DNA of 42,647 nt from Pseudomonadota bacterium (lineage in GTDB: Bacteria; Pseudomonadota; Gammaproteobacteria; Acidiferrobacterales; UBA6901), in NCBI GenBank assembly GCA_021778035.1, contig JAJYCY010000009.1:10579-53225 (forward strand), written 5' to 3'. The notes beneath the pieces were generated by a model. It was given only the letters and a program-made list of their open reading frames with translations, ran no database searches and had not been told where the DNA came from. Position numbers and translations under genes: made by a program. This document shows, one piece after another, positions 26,931 to 41,117 of this stretch (position 1 is the stretch's first letter; every line of letters begins with the position of its first letter).

Positions 26931-26998
26931 GGCGCCAGAGGCGTGCAGCGGCCGGCAGGAGTGCCTGAGCCGGCTCCCGGCGGCCTGCGGGCGCCAGA
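26931..26998 (+). repeat. GC-rich repeats and hairpin in the bamA-lpxD gap
   Basis: The element GGCGCCAGA occurs at 26931-26939 and again at 26990-26998. Between them a hairpin pairs GCCGGC (26951-26956) plus AGG with CCT plus GCCGGC (26969-26974), with a two-base bulge and loop AGTG. No T-run follows. It occupies the place where skp stands in many relatives. Confidence 0.4.
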
Positions 26999-27000
26999 TG

Positions 27001-27009
27001 TGGGATAAT
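27001..27009 (+). promoter_or_regulatory. possible extended -10 promoter of lpxD
   Basis: TGGGATAAT fits an extended -10 (TGn followed by GATAAT, five of six bases). No -35 match lies at the right distance. Transcription would begin about five bases before the lpxD ATG at 27021, giving a nearly leaderless mRNA. There is also no clear ribosome site before lpxD. Confidence 0.35.
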
Positions 27010-27020
27010 CCGGATCGGCA

Positions 27021-28064
27021 ATGGTGGCGGTGACACTTGAAGAACTTGCGCGGCGATTCCGCGGCCGGGTACACGGGGATGGGGCGCGGGAGATCGACGG
27101 CGTGGCGACCCTTGCGGATGCAGGGCCGCGTGATATCGCATTTCTGGCGAATCCGAGCTTCCACAGGTATCTGGATACCACCCGGGCGGCCGCGGTCATC
27201 CTGAATGAGGACGACGTCCGCCGGTTTTCGGGCAACGCCCTGGTCGTCGACAACCCGCACCTGTATTTTGCGCGCATCGCTGCACTGCTGAACCCGGATC
27301 CGCAGTGGGAGCCCGGTGTACACCGCAGCGCAACCGTGGCTGAAAGCGCCCGGATCGCGGCAACCGCCTGGATCGGGCCGCAGACCGTAGTCGAGGCCGG
27401 TGCGGTTATCGGGGAGGGTGTGTTCATCGGACCCGGATGTTTTGTGGACCGCGGTGCGCAGATCGGGGCTGGGAGCCGGCTGGTCGCGCATGTGACGGTA
27501 TGCCGTGGCTGTGTGGTGGGCAGGCGCTGCATCATCCATCCGGGGGCGGTGATCGGCAGCGACGGATTCGGGTATGCGCGGGACGGGGTGAGCTGGGTGA
27601 AGGTACCGCAGCTTGGCCGGGTGGTGCTCGGTGACGATGTCGATGTCGGCGCCAATACCACGATCGACCGCGGCGCGCTGGGCGACACGGTTGTCGCCGA
27701 TGGCGTCAAGCTGGACAACCTGATCCAAATTGCACACAACGTGCAAATCGGCGAACATACCGCAATGGCTGCGTTCGTCGGTATTGCCGGAAGCGTAGTC
27801 ATCGGGAAGCGCTGCACTTTCGGCGGGCGGGCGGGTATCGCCGGGCATCTGGAAATTGCCGACGATGTGCATGTTACCGGCACATCGCTGGTTTCGGGGT
27901 CGATCACGAAGCCGGGTGTCTATTCATCGGCCATTTCCTGCGAAGAAGCCGGTGCATGGCGCAAGAATGCGGCGCGGATCAGGCAGCTGGACGCGCTGGT
28001 ACGCCGGGTGAAAGAACTTGAACAGAAGGTGCAGAGGTTAATCGAGGGAGAAGAACTTGACTAG
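27021..28064 (+). CDS. lpxD: UDP-3-O-(3-hydroxyacyl)glucosamine N-acyltransferase
   Basis: This enzyme performs the third step of lipid A synthesis, adding the N-linked hydroxyacyl chain. The 347-residue product has the N-terminal uridine-binding domain ([20 protein letters not shown]), then a long left-handed beta helix of hexapeptide repeats (about 105-280), with the catalytic histidine in [15 protein letters not shown], and a C-terminal helical part. It overlaps fabZ by eight bases. The gene order lpxD-fabZ-lpxA-lpxB is standard and links lipid A to fatty acid synthesis. Confidence 0.97.
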   Translation: MVAVTLEELARRFRGRVHGDGAREIDGVATLADAGPRDIAFLANPSFHRYLDTTRAAAVILNEDDVRRFSGNALVVDNPHLYFARIAALLNPDPQWEPGVHRSATVAESARIAATAWIGPQTVVEAGAVIGEGVFIGPGCFVDRGAQIGAGSRLVAHVTVCRGCVVGRRCIIHPGAVIGSDGFGYARDGVSWVKVPQLGRVVLGDDVDVGANTTIDRGALGDTVVADGVKLDNLIQIAHNVQIGEHTAMAAFVGIAGSVVIGKRCTFGGRAGIAGHLEIADDVHVTGTSLVSGSITKPGVYSSAISCEEAGAWRKNAARIRQLDALVRRVKELEQKVQRLIEGEELD

Positions 28065-28503
28065 TTTGGATATCTGCGACGTACTGAAACATCTCCCGCA
28101 TCGTTATCCTATGTTGTTGATCGACCGAGTGCTGGAATACACCCCTGACGAATCTCTGGTGGCGATCAAGAACGTCACCATTAACGAGCCGTTTTTCCAG
28201 GGACATTTCCCAAACCGCCCCGTCATGCCCGGGGTGCTGGTGGTTGAGGCGATGGCGCAGGCCTGCGGAGTGCTTTCGTTCAGGACGGAGGAAACCCTGC
28301 CGACCCATAACTCGGTGTACCTGTTTGTCGGTATCGACCGGGCGCGTTTTAAGCGCCCGGTAGAGCCTGGAGACCAGTTGCGCATCGAGGTATCGCTTAC
28401 GCGCAAGATGCGCGGCATATACAAATTCAACGCGGTGGCCAAGGTGGACGGGGAGGTCTGCTGCAGCGCGGAGCTGATGTGCACATACAAGGAATTCGAG
28501 TAG
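28057..28503 (+). CDS. fabZ: 3-hydroxyacyl-[acyl-carrier-protein] dehydratase FabZ
   Basis: This enzyme dehydrates 3-hydroxyacyl-ACP in fatty acid elongation and so competes with LpxA/LpxD for hydroxyacyl-ACP. The 148-residue hot-dog-fold protein contains [13 protein letters not shown] and the active-site block [20 protein letters not shown], with the catalytic histidine and glutamate. It starts at TTG 28057 inside lpxD, with GAGGGAGAAGAA as a good ribosome site; the weak start codon may tune its dose. It abuts lpxA without a spacer. Confidence 0.97.
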   Translation: MTSLDICDVLKHLPHRYPMLLIDRVLEYTPDESLVAIKNVTINEPFFQGHFPNRPVMPGVLVVEAMAQACGVLSFRTEETLPTHNSVYLFVGIDRARFKRPVEPGDQLRIEVSLTRKMRGIYKFNAVAKVDGEVCCSAELMCTYKEFE

Positions 28504-29274
28504 GTGATTCATCCGCAGGCAATCATAGACCCCTCCGCAAGTCTGGGAGAGAACGTCCATGTCGGGCCGTTTTCGGTCATTGGTGCGGGGGTGGAAGTTG
28601 GTGACGGCACATGGATCGGTCCGCACGTGGTAATCAATGGCCCGACGCGCATTGGTCGGGAGAACCGCATTTACCAGTTTGCGTCGCTCGGTGAGGCCCC
28701 GCAGGACCTGAAGTATGCGGGCGAACCGACGCGCCTGGAGGTCGGCGACCGCAACATCGTGCGGGAACACTGCACGTTCAGCCGCGGCACAGTCGCCGGC
28801 GGGGGTCTGACGCACATCGGTGACGACAACCTTTTCATGGCCTACGTACACGTCGCCCACGACTGCCATGTTGGCAGCAAGACCGTGTTTGCCAACTGTG
28901 CCAGTCTGGCAGGACACGTATCGGTCGGGGACTATGCGATCCTTGGCGGATTTACCGGGATTCACCAGTTCTGCCGCGTTGGTGCGCACTGCATGACCGG
29001 TATTGCCACCATTACCTTCAAGGATGTACCGCCGTTCGTGCTGGCCTCGGGAAACACGGCCCGTCCGTACGGGCTCAATCTGCGCGGACTCAAGCGACGC
29101 GGTTTTTCCGAGACGGCGATCGAGTCGCTGAGGCGTGCCTACAAGATCGTCTACCGTTCCGGATTGAAGCTGGACCAGGCGCTGCAGGAGCTGGATGTGC
29201 TGGCACTGCAGCATGAGGAGGTCCGGCAGCTCGCGGAATTCATCCGGCAGTCGGAACGCGGCATCATACGCTAA
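28504..29274 (+). CDS. lpxA: acyl-ACP--UDP-N-acetylglucosamine O-acyltransferase
   Basis: This is the first enzyme of lipid A synthesis, transferring a hydroxyacyl chain to UDP-GlcNAc. The 256-residue product is a left-handed beta helix of hexapeptide repeats (from IHPQAIIDPSASLGENVHVG), with the catalytic histidine in YVHVAHDCHVG and the C-terminal helical domain. The GTG start at 28504 directly follows the fabZ stop codon, with AAGGAATTCGAG as ribosome site within fabZ. The chain length of the acyl group cannot be told with confidence. Confidence 0.97.
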   Translation: MIHPQAIIDPSASLGENVHVGPFSVIGAGVEVGDGTWIGPHVVINGPTRIGRENRIYQFASLGEAPQDLKYAGEPTRLEVGDRNIVREHCTFSRGTVAGGGLTHIGDDNLFMAYVHVAHDCHVGSKTVFANCASLAGHVSVGDYAILGGFTGIHQFCRVGAHCMTGIATITFKDVPPFVLASGNTARPYGLNLRGLKRRGFSETAIESLRRAYKIVYRSGLKLDQALQELDVLALQHEEVRQLAEFIRQSERGIIR

Positions 29275-29289
29275 GGTAGTCGAGCCGGA

Positions 29290-30456
29290 ATGTCGCAGAT
29301 CATCCCGCCAGTCCGCATTGGCGTCGTCGCCGGTGAAGTGTCAGGCGACCTGCTGGGTGCCCGCCTGATTGCCGAGCTGCGCAGGCGGCTGCCGGCCGTG
29401 CAGTTCGAAGGGATCGGGGGGCCGGAGATGGTGGCGCTCGGCTGCCGGAGCCTGTTTCCAATGGAGCGCCTTTCGGTGCTCGGGCTGACGGAGATTATCG
29501 GCAGATACCGCGAGCTGCGCGCGATCCGCGCCAGGCTGCGGCGGCATTTTCTGGAAAATCCGCCGGACCTGTTCATCGGCATTGACTCGCCCGGCTTCAA
29601 TCTCGGGCTGGAACTTGCGCTGAGGCGCGCCGGGATCCGCACGCTGCATTATGTCAGCCCGCAGGTATGGGCATGGCGCAGCTACCGGGTGCGCAAGATA
29701 CGCAGGGCCGTCAACCGCATGCTTACCCTGTTTCCGTTCGAGGAGCAGTTCTACCAGAAACATAACGTGCCGGTGGAATTTGTCGGGCATCCGCTTGCCG
29801 ACGAGATTCCGCCGGAAGTGGACATGCGCCAGATGCGTGCACGGCTGAAGCTGCCACCGGACCGGACCATCGTAGCGCTCCTTCCGGGCAGCCGGGTGAG
29901 CGAGCTGCGGGCTCATGCCGACATGTTCGTCAAGACGGCACTGTGGCTGCAGGGCCGTCACCCCGAGATGCAGTTCATACTGCCGTTTGTCAACCGTGCC
30001 ACTCGCCAGATTTTTGAAGAGGCGGTGAAGCGCAACCGTGCATGGGACCTGCCGATTACGCGCATGCACGGCCACTCGCGTGACGCGCTGGGTGCGGCGG
30101 ACATTGCGCTGACGGCGTCGGGAACGGCAACACTGGAAACGATGCTCACGCGGCGCCTCATGGTGGTCACCTACCGCATGTCCTGGCTCAGCTACATGCT
30201 GATCCGGATTTTTTCGCATATCAAACACTATTCCATGCCGAACAATCTTGCCGGTCGCGCGCTGGTTCCCGAGCTGCTGCAGCGCGATGCGGTACCGGAA
30301 AAACTGGGCACCGAAATTGAGGCTCAGCTGGCTGATCCGGTGCACGCCCGCGAGACGTTGCTGGCTTTCGGCCAGATCGGAGAACAGCTGCGGCGCGGCG
30401 CCAGCGCGCGGGTCGCGGACGCTGTGCTCCGGGAGCTGGGCCGGGCTCCGGCATGA
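29290..30456 (+). CDS. lpxB: lipid-A-disaccharide synthase
   Basis: This glycosyltransferase of family GT19 joins lipid X to UDP-diacylglucosamine at the membrane surface. The product has 388 residues. Family blocks visible are [13 protein letters not shown] near the N-terminus, [64 protein letters not shown] and [14 protein letters not shown]. It starts 15 bases after lpxA and overlaps rnhB by four bases. Together with lpxD, fabZ and lpxA it forms a complete early lipid A block. Confidence 0.97.
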   Translation: MSQIIPPVRIGVVAGEVSGDLLGARLIAELRRRLPAVQFEGIGGPEMVALGCRSLFPMERLSVLGLTEIIGRYRELRAIRARLRRHFLENPPDLFIGIDSPGFNLGLELALRRAGIRTLHYVSPQVWAWRSYRVRKIRRAVNRMLTLFPFEEQFYQKHNVPVEFVGHPLADEIPPEVDMRQMRARLKLPPDRTIVALLPGSRVSELRAHADMFVKTALWLQGRHPEMQFILPFVNRATRQIFEEAVKRNRAWDLPITRMHGHSRDALGAADIALTASGTATLETMLTRRLMVVTYRMSWLSYMLIRIFSHIKHYSMPNNLAGRALVPELLQRDAVPEKLGTEIEAQLADPVHARETLLAFGQIGEQLRRGASARVADAVLRELGRAPA

Positions 30457-31049
30457 TGGCCCCCGACGCCCTGCTGGTCGCCGGGGTGGACGAAGCTGGC
30501 CGCGGCCCGCTGGCCGGCCCGGTCATGGCGGCGGCCGTGATCCTGGATCCAGCCCGGCCTGTGGGCGGGCTCGCTGATTCAAAGACGCTTGAGCCCGCGC
30601 GTCGCGAAGAGCTGGCTTCGGCGATCCGCTCCTGCGCCATCGCCTGGGCCGTGGCGAGCGCATCGGTCGAGGAAATCGACCACCTCAATATCCTGCAGGC
30701 GAGCCTGCTCGCAATGAGCCGTGCGGTCTGCGCGCTGCAGCCCGTGCCCGGGGAGGCGCTGGTCGACGGCAACCGGCTGCCGCGCCTGCCCTGTGCCGGA
30801 CGTGCCATCGTGCGTGGGGATGCCACCGAGCCGGCAATCTCTGCCGCTTCGATCCTGGCCAAGGTCGCACGCGATGCAGAGATGTGCCGGCTGGACGGGA
30901 TCTTTCCGGAATACGGCTTTGCGCGGCATAAGGGCTATCCCACGCCCCAGCATTTGGCGGTGCTGGAACGGCTCGGACCGAGCCGCGTCCACCGGCGCAG
31001 CTTCGCCCCGGTGCGCCGCGTCCTGGTGCTGCGCAACGGACGTGCCTGA
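30453..31049 (+). CDS. rnhB: ribonuclease HII
   Basis: This enzyme removes ribonucleotides from DNA and RNA from RNA-DNA hybrids. The product has 198 residues. The four acidic active-site residues can be placed: the D-E pair in [13 protein letters not shown], the aspartate of LVDGNRLP, and the aspartate of [18 protein letters not shown] conserved [14 protein letters not shown] segment follows. The start is ATG 30453, overlapping the lpxB stop (ATGA); a second ATG directly follows at 30456. Confidence 0.97.
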   Translation: MMAPDALLVAGVDEAGRGPLAGPVMAAAVILDPARPVGGLADSKTLEPARREELASAIRSCAIAWAVASASVEEIDHLNILQASLLAMSRAVCALQPVPGEALVDGNRLPRLPCAGRAIVRGDATEPAISAASILAKVARDAEMCRLDGIFPEYGFARHKGYPTPQHLAVLERLGPSRVHRRSFAPVRRVLVLRNGRA

Positions 31050-31089
31050 CCCGGCAGCTGCAGTCTGCCTGCCGGTCAGTGGATCACGG

Positions 31090-31095
31090 TATAGT
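31090..31095 (+). promoter_or_regulatory. possible -10 element upstream of dnaE
   Basis: TATAGT matches five of six bases of the -10 consensus in the 96-bp gap between rnhB and dnaE. No good -35 lies 16-18 bp upstream. If used, transcription would start near 31102, just ahead of a mini-ORF at 31114. Confidence 0.35.
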
Positions 31096-31113
31096 GTGAC
31101 CGGAAAGCTTCCC

Positions 31114-31149
31114 ATGATGCCGCCTTTTAGGATGAAATACCGTCCGTGA
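31114..31149 (+). CDS. possible 11-residue leader peptide overlapping the dnaE start
   Basis: ATG ATG at 31114 opens a reading frame encoding [11 protein letters not shown]. Its TGA stop (31147-31149) overlaps the dnaE GTG (31146) as GTGA. A weak ribosome site GGAAAG lies seven bases upstream. The dnaE GTG itself has its nearest AGGA 12 bases away, so coupling through this mini-ORF could supply ribosomes. Only the overlap geometry supports it; chance cannot be excluded. Confidence 0.35.
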   Translation: MMPPFRMKYRP

Positions 31150-34100
31150 GTGCTCCATTTGTCCATCTGCGGGTCCATTCCGAGTTTTCTCTCGTGGACG
31201 GCATTGTCCGCATCGATGAACTGATTGCGGCAGCCGTGGAGCAGGGCATGCCAGCTGTGGCGCTGACCGACCTGGCCAATGTGTTCGGCATGGTAAAATT
31301 TTACCAGGCTGCCCTCGCTGCCGGCGTCAAGCCGGTGATCGGTGCTGATCTGTGGGTGGACCAGGCAGCGGATCACTCCCGGCCCAGCCGGCTCGTGCTC
31401 CTATGCCAGGACCTGACCGGCTACCGCAACCTGAGTGAATTGCTGACACTTGCGTACGGCGAGGGCCAGTTTGCCGGGCGGCCGCGCATCCTGAAGGAAT
31501 GGCTGTGGCCCCGCTGTACTGGCCTCATCGCGCTGTCGGGGGCGGTGGATGGCGATGTCGGCCAGGCGCTTCTGGCGGGCAACCATGAACTGGCCGAAGG
31601 GCTGGTCGCGGAATACCTGCAGGGGTTCGGCGACCGCTATTACCTCGAGCTGCAGCGGACCGGCCAGGAACTGCAGGACGAATACAACAGTGCTGCCGTG
31701 AGTCTCGCGCAGCGCCGTGGACTCCCGGTCGTGGCGACCAATGCCGTGCAGTTCCTGCGTCCCGGAGATTTCGATGCGCACGAAGTGCGGGTGTGCATCC
31801 AGGATGGCCGCATCCTCAGTGACAGCCGCCGTCCGCGGCGTTTTACCGGCCAGCAGTATTTCCGTTCACCCGGCGAAATGGAGGCGCTGTTCCGCGATCT
31901 GCCGGAAGCCCTCGAGAATTCCGCCGAAATTGCCCGCCGCTGCAGTCTGCGGCTGGAATTCGGGCACAACTATCTTCCGGATTTCCCGTTGCCCGGCGGA
32001 CAGAGTGTCGATGAAGCGCTGCGCACCCAGGCGCGCGCCGGTCTTGAGGCGAGATTGGGTTTTATGCCGCCGCAGGTGCGCGAGGCGCGTGCGCACGAAT
32101 ACCTGGGGCGGCTTGATCTCGAGCTTGGCGTGATCGTGCAGATGGGCTTCGCCGGTTACTTCCTGATCGTTGCCGACTTCATCCGGTGGGCGCGCGACAA
32201 CAGCGTGCCGGTTGGACCTGGCCGTGGTTCAGGCGCCGGATCCCTGGTCGCTTACGCGCTCGGCATCACCGCGCTCGATCCGATCAAGTATGATTTGCTG
32301 TTCGAGCGTTTCCTCAATCCGGAGCGTGTCTCGCTTCCGGATTTCGACGTTGACTTCTGCATCGAGGGGCGTGACCGTGTCATTGACTACGTCACCCGGC
32401 GCTACGGCAAGGAAAAGGTGTGCCAGATCATCACCCACGGCACCATGGCCGCCAAGGCCGTGGTGCGTGACGTGGGGCGCGTACTGGACCATCCCTACGG
32501 CTACGTGGACAAGCTCGCCAAGCTGATTCCCATGGAGCTCGACATGACGCTCGACAAGGCGCTCGAGCGTGAGCCGGTGCTGCGCGAGCGCTATGAAGGC
32601 GAGGAGGACGTACGCGAGCTTCTCGATACGGCGCGTGCCCTGGAAGGGCTGGCGCGATCCGCCGGCAAGCATGCAGCCGGCGTAGTGATCGCACCACGCG
32701 CGCTGACCGACTTCATGCCGCTCTACTGCGAACAGGGAAGCAAGCAGTTCGTGACGCAGTTCGACATGAAGGATGTCGAGACCATCGGCCTCGTGAAGTT
32801 TGATTTTCTCGGGCTGCGCAACCTCACCATCATTGACAAGGCAGTGAGGACCATCAACGCCGCACGTTCCCGGACCGGGGAGCCGCCGCTTCTCATCGAG
32901 CAGTTACCGATCGATGATCCGGAAACCTTTACTCTGCTCAAGTCATGCCGCACGACGGCGCTGTTCCAGCTTGAGTCGCGCGGCATGAAGGATCTGATCC
33001 AGCGGATCCAGCCCGACAGCTTCGAGGAAATCGTGGCGCTGGTGGCGCTGTTCCGTCCCGGACCACTGCAGTCGGGGATGGTTGACGACTTCATCAATCG
33101 CAAGCATGGGCGGGAGCGCATCAGGTATCCGCATCCGAGCCTCGAACCCATCCTGCGGCCGACCTACGGCGTGATCCTCTACCAGGAGCAGGTCATGCAG
33201 ATCGCCCAGGTCCTGTCGGGCTATACGCTAGGACGTGCTGATCTGCTGCGCCGTGCGATGGGCAAGAAGAAACCGGAGGAGATGGCCAAGCAGCGCGATG
33301 TGTTTGTGTCCGGCGCTGCCGGCCGCGGGGTCAGCGAGAAGGTTGCTTCCGACATTTTCAGTCTGATCGAGAAGTTTGCCGGATACGGATTCAACCGGTC
33401 GCATTCCGCGGCCTACGCACTGATCGCATACCAGACTGCCTGGCTGAAGGCGCATTATCCGGCGGCTTTCATGGCGGCCGTGCTGTCCGCAGATATGGAC
33501 AAGACCGACAAGGTCGTCACCATGATTGCCGAGTGCCGCAACATGGGAATCAGACTCCTTCCCCCGGACATCAACCACTGCGACTACGCCTTCGTGCCGC
33601 TTGATCGCAGCGGGGCAGACGGAGCCCCGGCAACTGGCGGCGAAAACGGCATGCAGGATCATGGCATGACCATCCTGTACGGGCTCGGCGCAATCAAGGG
33701 TCTGGGCGAAACGGCGATCGACGCGGTGCTCGAAGCGCGCCGCGCCGGCGGCGCGTTCCAGGATCTGTTCGATCTGTGCCGGAGGATCGATCTGCGGCGG
33801 GTGAACCGGCGTGTGCTCGAGTCGCTCATCCGTGCCGGGGCGCTTGATGAGCTCGGGCCAGACCGTGCCACGATGATGGCATCGCTCAATACCGCGCTGG
33901 CCGCTGCCGGTCAGTACAGCAAGAACCGTGATGCCGGACAGGACGACCTGTTTTCCGAGGGAAACAGCCCGGCGGAGGCGCTGCGTTTTGCGCCGACGGC
34001 TGCGTGGACCGAAGAAGAGCGTCTGCAGGGGGAGAAGGAAACGCTTGGCCTGTATCTCACCGGTCATCCCATATGCCGCTACGAAGCGGAGCTTGCACAC

Positions 34101-34676
34101 ATCACGGACTGCAGCCTGGCGGAGCTGCGGCCGGTCGATGACCGCACCGTGGTGGTGGCAGGTCTGGTAGTAGGGATGCGCGTGCTGAATACCCGGCGTG
34201 GTGACCGTATGGCATTCGTGACGCTGGACGACCGTACCGGGCAGCTTGAGCTTGCAGTGTTTTCGGAACAGTTCGAAAGCCACCGGGAGCTTCTCGGAAA
34301 GGACAACCTGCTGATCGTGGAGGGGCAGGTGAGCGTGGATGATTTTACCGGGAGATTCCGCATGAGCGCGGAAAGAATCTACGATCTGGACCATGCCCGC
34401 GACGCAATGGCGAGCCGTTTGGAAATCGACGTGGATGCGCAGCTGGCCGGGAACGGTTTTGCCGGAGAGCTGCGGGAGATCCTGAAACCGGCCACTCCCG
34501 GGCGGTGCCCGGTGCACCTGCAGTACCGCCGCGAGGATGCCGAGGCGCAGATCGTGCTCGGAGAGGAGTGGCGCATCATACCGAGCGGCGTGGTGCTCGA
34601 ACGCCTGTCGCAGCTTGCAGGGCAGGAGCATGTGCGTTTAATCTACGCCCAAAATTCCGGCCAGGCCAAGCCATGA
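31146..34676 (+). CDS. dnaE: DNA polymerase III subunit alpha
   Basis: This is the replicative polymerase. The 1176 residues give the full DnaE1 form (E. coli 1160) with no intein. The N-terminal PHP domain begins [15 protein letters not shown]. The palm carries [19 protein letters not shown] and the catalytic aspartates of [40 protein letters not shown] and [27 protein letters not shown] belong to the fingers. A tandem helix-hairpin-helix region follows (around [13 protein letters not shown]), then the OB fold (about 995-1070) and a tau-binding tail. The start is GTG 31146; the stop overlaps the accA ATG (ATGA). Next to rnhB and accA it has its classical position. Confidence 0.98.
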   Translation: MSAPFVHLRVHSEFSLVDGIVRIDELIAAAVEQGMPAVALTDLANVFGMVKFYQAALAAGVKPVIGADLWVDQAADHSRPSRLVLLCQDLTGYRNLSELLTLAYGEGQFAGRPRILKEWLWPRCTGLIALSGAVDGDVGQALLAGNHELAEGLVAEYLQGFGDRYYLELQRTGQELQDEYNSAAVSLAQRRGLPVVATNAVQFLRPGDFDAHEVRVCIQDGRILSDSRRPRRFTGQQYFRSPGEMEALFRDLPEALENSAEIARRCSLRLEFGHNYLPDFPLPGGQSVDEALRTQARAGLEARLGFMPPQVREARAHEYLGRLDLELGVIVQMGFAGYFLIVADFIRWARDNSVPVGPGRGSGAGSLVAYALGITALDPIKYDLLFERFLNPERVSLPDFDVDFCIEGRDRVIDYVTRRYGKEKVCQIITHGTMAAKAVVRDVGRVLDHPYGYVDKLAKLIPMELDMTLDKALEREPVLRERYEGEEDVRELLDTARALEGLARSAGKHAAGVVIAPRALTDFMPLYCEQGSKQFVTQFDMKDVETIGLVKFDFLGLRNLTIIDKAVRTINAARSRTGEPPLLIEQLPIDDPETFTLLKSCRTTALFQLESRGMKDLIQRIQPDSFEEIVALVALFRPGPLQSGMVDDFINRKHGRERIRYPHPSLEPILRPTYGVILYQEQVMQIAQVLSGYTLGRADLLRRAMGKKKPEEMAKQRDVFVSGAAGRGVSEKVASDIFSLIEKFAGYGFNRSHSAAYALIAYQTAWLKAHYPAAFMAAVLSADMDKTDKVVTMIAECRNMGIRLLPPDINHCDYAFVPLDRSGADGAPATGGENGMQDHGMTILYGLGAIKGLGETAIDAVLEARRAGGAFQDLFDLCRRIDLRRVNRRVLESLIRAGALDELGPDRATMMASLNTALAAAGQYSKNRDAGQDDLFSEGNSPAEALRFAPTAAWTEEERLQGEKETLGLYLTGHPICRYEAELAHITDCSLAELRPVDDRTVVVAGLVVGMRVLNTRRGDRMAFVTLDDRTGQLELAVFSEQFESHRELLGKDNLLIVEGQVSVDDFTGRFRMSAERIYDLDHARDAMASRLEIDVDAQLAGNGFAGELREILKPATPGRCPVHLQYRREDAEAQIVLGEEWRIIPSGVVLERLSQLAGQEHVRLIYAQNSGQAKP

Positions 34677-35632
34677 ATCCCAATTATCTCGATTTCGAAC
34701 AGTCGATCGCCGATCTGGAGGCGAAGATCGAGGCGTTGCGTTTTGCCGACAAGAACAGCGAGCTGAACATCAACGAGGAAATAAACCGGCTGCGCCTGAA
34801 GAGCCGCAAGCTCACGGAATCCATATTTACGTCCCTGACCCCCTGGCAGATCTCGCAGCTGGCGCGCCATCCGCAGCGTCCTTATTCGCTCGACTATATC
34901 GGACACATTTTCGCCGATTTTCAGGAGATCCACGGCGACCGCACCTTTGCCGATGACCCGGCCATCGTCGCCGGCATCGCGCGGCTCGACGACCACGTGG
35001 TGGCAATAATTGGACACCAGAAGGGCCGGGATACGCGCGAGAAGGTGCGGCGCAATTTCGGGATGCCGCGTCCGGAGGGGTACCGCAAGGCGCTGCGTGT
35101 GATGAGGCTGGCGGAACGGTTCCGCATGCCGGTCCTTACGTTTATCGACACCCCCGGGGCCTATCCCGGTGTGGGGGCCGAGGAGAGGGGGCAGAGCGAG
35201 GCCATTGCCCGCAATCTTCTTACCATGGCGGCGCTGCGCACACCGATCATCGCCACGGTGATTGGCGAGGGCGGGTCGGGCGGGGCGCTTGCGATCGGGG
35301 TGGCGGACCGGGTCATGATGCTGCAGTACTCGACCTATTCCGTGATTTCTCCCGAAGGCTGCGCATCAATTCTGTGGAAAAGCGCGGACAAGGCGGCGCT
35401 GGCGGCGGAGGCGATGGGAATTACCGCCGACAGCCTGATGAAGCTCGGCCTCATCGACGAGGTGATACCGGAGCCTCTCGGTGGTGCCCACCGCGATGTC
35501 GAGGCCATGGCCGCATCGATCAGGCAGGCGCTGGCGGCCAGCCTCGAAAAGCTGGCCGGCATGGAGGCAGACCAGCTGCTTGCTGCGCGCTACGCGCGTC
35601 TCATGCAGTACGGCAAGTTTGACGAGACCTGA
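34673..35632 (+). CDS. accA: acetyl-CoA carboxylase carboxyltransferase subunit alpha
   Basis: With AccD it transfers CO2 from carboxybiotin to acetyl-CoA, the committed step of fatty acid synthesis. The 319-residue product matches E. coli AccA in size. It shows the N-terminal [20 protein letters not shown] helix, [55 protein letters not shown], the oxyanion-type glycine run [17 protein letters not shown] and [18 protein letters not shown] 34673 overlaps the dnaE stop. The frame is open further upstream within dnaE, but that is not used. Confidence 0.98.
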   Translation: MNPNYLDFEQSIADLEAKIEALRFADKNSELNINEEINRLRLKSRKLTESIFTSLTPWQISQLARHPQRPYSLDYIGHIFADFQEIHGDRTFADDPAIVAGIARLDDHVVAIIGHQKGRDTREKVRRNFGMPRPEGYRKALRVMRLAERFRMPVLTFIDTPGAYPGVGAEERGQSEAIARNLLTMAALRTPIIATVIGEGGSGGALAIGVADRVMMLQYSTYSVISPEGCASILWKSADKAALAAEAMGITADSLMKLGLIDEVIPEPLGGAHRDVEAMAASIRQALAASLEKLAGMEADQLLAARYARLMQYGKFDET

Positions 35633-36992
35633 GCCCCCCTTCTCGGCGGCTTCCCTGGCACAGGTGCTGTTCGGGGACCTGGGCCTGTCAGCGGATACCC
35701 CCTTTACAGTCGCCTACAGCGGCGGCCTTGATTCCCACTGTCTCCTGCACGCCCTGGCTTCCCTGCGGGCGGTAGCGCCGCTACGCCTGCAGGCGGTGCA
35801 TGTCGACCATGCACTGCAGGCAGCGTCGGCAGGCTGGGCGCGCCACTGTCTTGGCACCTGCGCCGCCCTGGACGTCCCCTGCCGTGTGGAGCGGATCGAA
35901 GTGCGGCCGTTGCGGGGGGAGGGGGTCGAGGCGGCCGCACGCGAAGCACGCTATGCGGTGCTTATGCGCCACGTGCCGCGGGCGGGTGTTCTCGTAACCG
36001 GACACCAGCAGGATGACCAGGCGGAAACCGTGCTGCTGCAGCTGCTCCGGGGTGCGGGACTGCGCGGGCTTGCCGGGATGCCGGGTCTGGCGGTGTTTGG
36101 CGATGGCCATATTGCCAGACCCCTTCTCGGCTTCAGCCGGGCCGCGCTGCATGCCTATGCGCTCGCCCAGGGGCTTCCCTGGATCGAGGACCCGAGCAAC
36201 CAGGAGACGGGTTACCGGCGCAACCTGCTGCGGCAGCAGTTCATCCCCGGACTGCAGCAGTACTGGCCGCAGATGCAAGCCGCGCTCGCGCGCAGTGCGG
36301 CACATGCTGCCGAGGCTGCGGAGCTGCTGGACGGGATTGCCGCCCAGGATCTGGCGGGCTGCCGGACATCCGGCGGCCGCACGCAGAGACTGAATCCGGC
36401 GCCACTTTCGGTGCCGGCTTTGCTCGGCCTGTCGCAAGCGCGGCGGCGGAACGTTCTGCGGTTCTGGCTGCGGTCGAGGGGATTTCTGGCGCCCAGCTCC
36501 ACCCATCTGGAGGAGATCGATGCCTGCCTCGTGCGTGACTCGAAGTCCCACCACGTGCGCATTGCGTGGCCGCAGGCGGAGGTGCACCGCTACCGCGGCG
36601 AGCTGCATGTCATGCCGCCACTGGCGGCGGTGCCGGCCGACCTATGCCTCGACTGGGATCTTGTCAGTCCGCTGACCATTCCCGGGTCCGGGCGTTGCCT
36701 GCGCCCGGTCGGAGCGACCGGACAGGGGCTTGCGCGTGCGCGTCTCGGTGCCGGAAGCGTGCAGGTACGCCTGCGGGCGGGGGGTGAAACCTGCCGGCTT
36801 CCGGGACGGATCCACCGGCACCAGCTCAAGAAGCTGCTGCAGGCGGCTGGGATAGAGCCCTGGCTGCGGGAGCGCCTGCCGCTGGTGTACGTGGAAGGCG
36901 AGCTTGCGGCCGTGGCGGATCTGTGGGTGTGCGAGCCGTTCGCTGCCCGGAATGAAGAGCCTGCCGTGGCCCTGGTCTGGGAGTTATGCTAA
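35619..36992 (+). CDS. tilS: tRNA(Ile)-lysidine synthetase
   Basis: This enzyme changes C34 of the CAU-anticodon tRNA(Ile) to lysidine so that AUA is read as isoleucine. It has an N-terminal PP-loop ATPase with [21 protein letters not shown] and [29 protein letters not shown], then the TilS substrate-binding domain and a C-terminal domain ending near [18 protein letters not shown]. The start is uncertain. TTG 35619 overlaps accA by 14 bases and gives 457 residues; GTG 35664 would give 442 and an N-terminus closer in length to E. coli TilS. No ATG lies in frame before the PP-loop outside accA. Confidence 0.93.
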   Translation: MTRPEPPFSAASLAQVLFGDLGLSADTPFTVAYSGGLDSHCLLHALASLRAVAPLRLQAVHVDHALQAASAGWARHCLGTCAALDVPCRVERIEVRPLRGEGVEAAAREARYAVLMRHVPRAGVLVTGHQQDDQAETVLLQLLRGAGLRGLAGMPGLAVFGDGHIARPLLGFSRAALHAYALAQGLPWIEDPSNQETGYRRNLLRQQFIPGLQQYWPQMQAALARSAAHAAEAAELLDGIAAQDLAGCRTSGGRTQRLNPAPLSVPALLGLSQARRRNVLRFWLRSRGFLAPSSTHLEEIDACLVRDSKSHHVRIAWPQAEVHRYRGELHVMPPLAAVPADLCLDWDLVSPLTIPGSGRCLRPVGATGQGLARARLGAGSVQVRLRAGGETCRLPGRIHRHQLKKLLQAAGIEPWLRERLPLVYVEGELAAVADLWVCEPFAARNEEPAVALVWELC

Positions 36993-37014
36993 CAGGCGCA
37001 CGGCAGTGTGCCTG
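36993..37014 (+). terminator. hairpin directly after tilS, weak terminator or processing site
   Basis: CAGGCGCAC (36993-37001) pairs with GTGTGCCTG (37006-37014): nine pairs including one G-U, closed by the four-base loop GGCA. It begins at the first base after the tilS stop. No T-run follows, so it is a poor intrinsic terminator; it may instead protect the 3' end of the upstream mRNA. Confidence 0.4.
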
Positions 37015-37038
37015 GTTGCCCCGGAAGGCGCATTTTCA

Positions 37039-41025
<3,987 letters not shown>

Positions 41026-41089
41026 CCGTTTGCCGGCAGTAACTGGCATATACTTTGAGGCATGCAGCGGGAGCATGTTCCCGGGCAGA

Positions 41090-41104
41090 CCGCCGCAGGG
41101 GCGG
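41090..41104 (+). repeat. small hairpin next to the ftsB ribosome site
   Basis: CCGCC (41090-41094) pairs with GGCGG (41100-41104) around a five-base loop, directly in front of AAGGAG, the ribosome site of ftsB. The upstream 92-bp gap also holds TATACT (41049-41054), a fair -10 match without a well-spaced -35. Confidence 0.35.
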
Positions 41105-41117
41105 AAGGAGTCGGAAG

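Noticed and set aside
28053-28078. GAACTT followed by TCTGCG as a sigma E promoter inside lpxD/fabZ.
   Set aside because: The spacer is too short by two to three bases and the -10 match is poor.
33228-34631. 467-codon minus-strand frame opposite dnaE.
   Set aside because: It is an antisense shadow of a certain gene.
31146-34676. Possibility of an intein in dnaE.
   Set aside because: The length (1176 residues) and continuous polymerase motifs leave no room for an intein.
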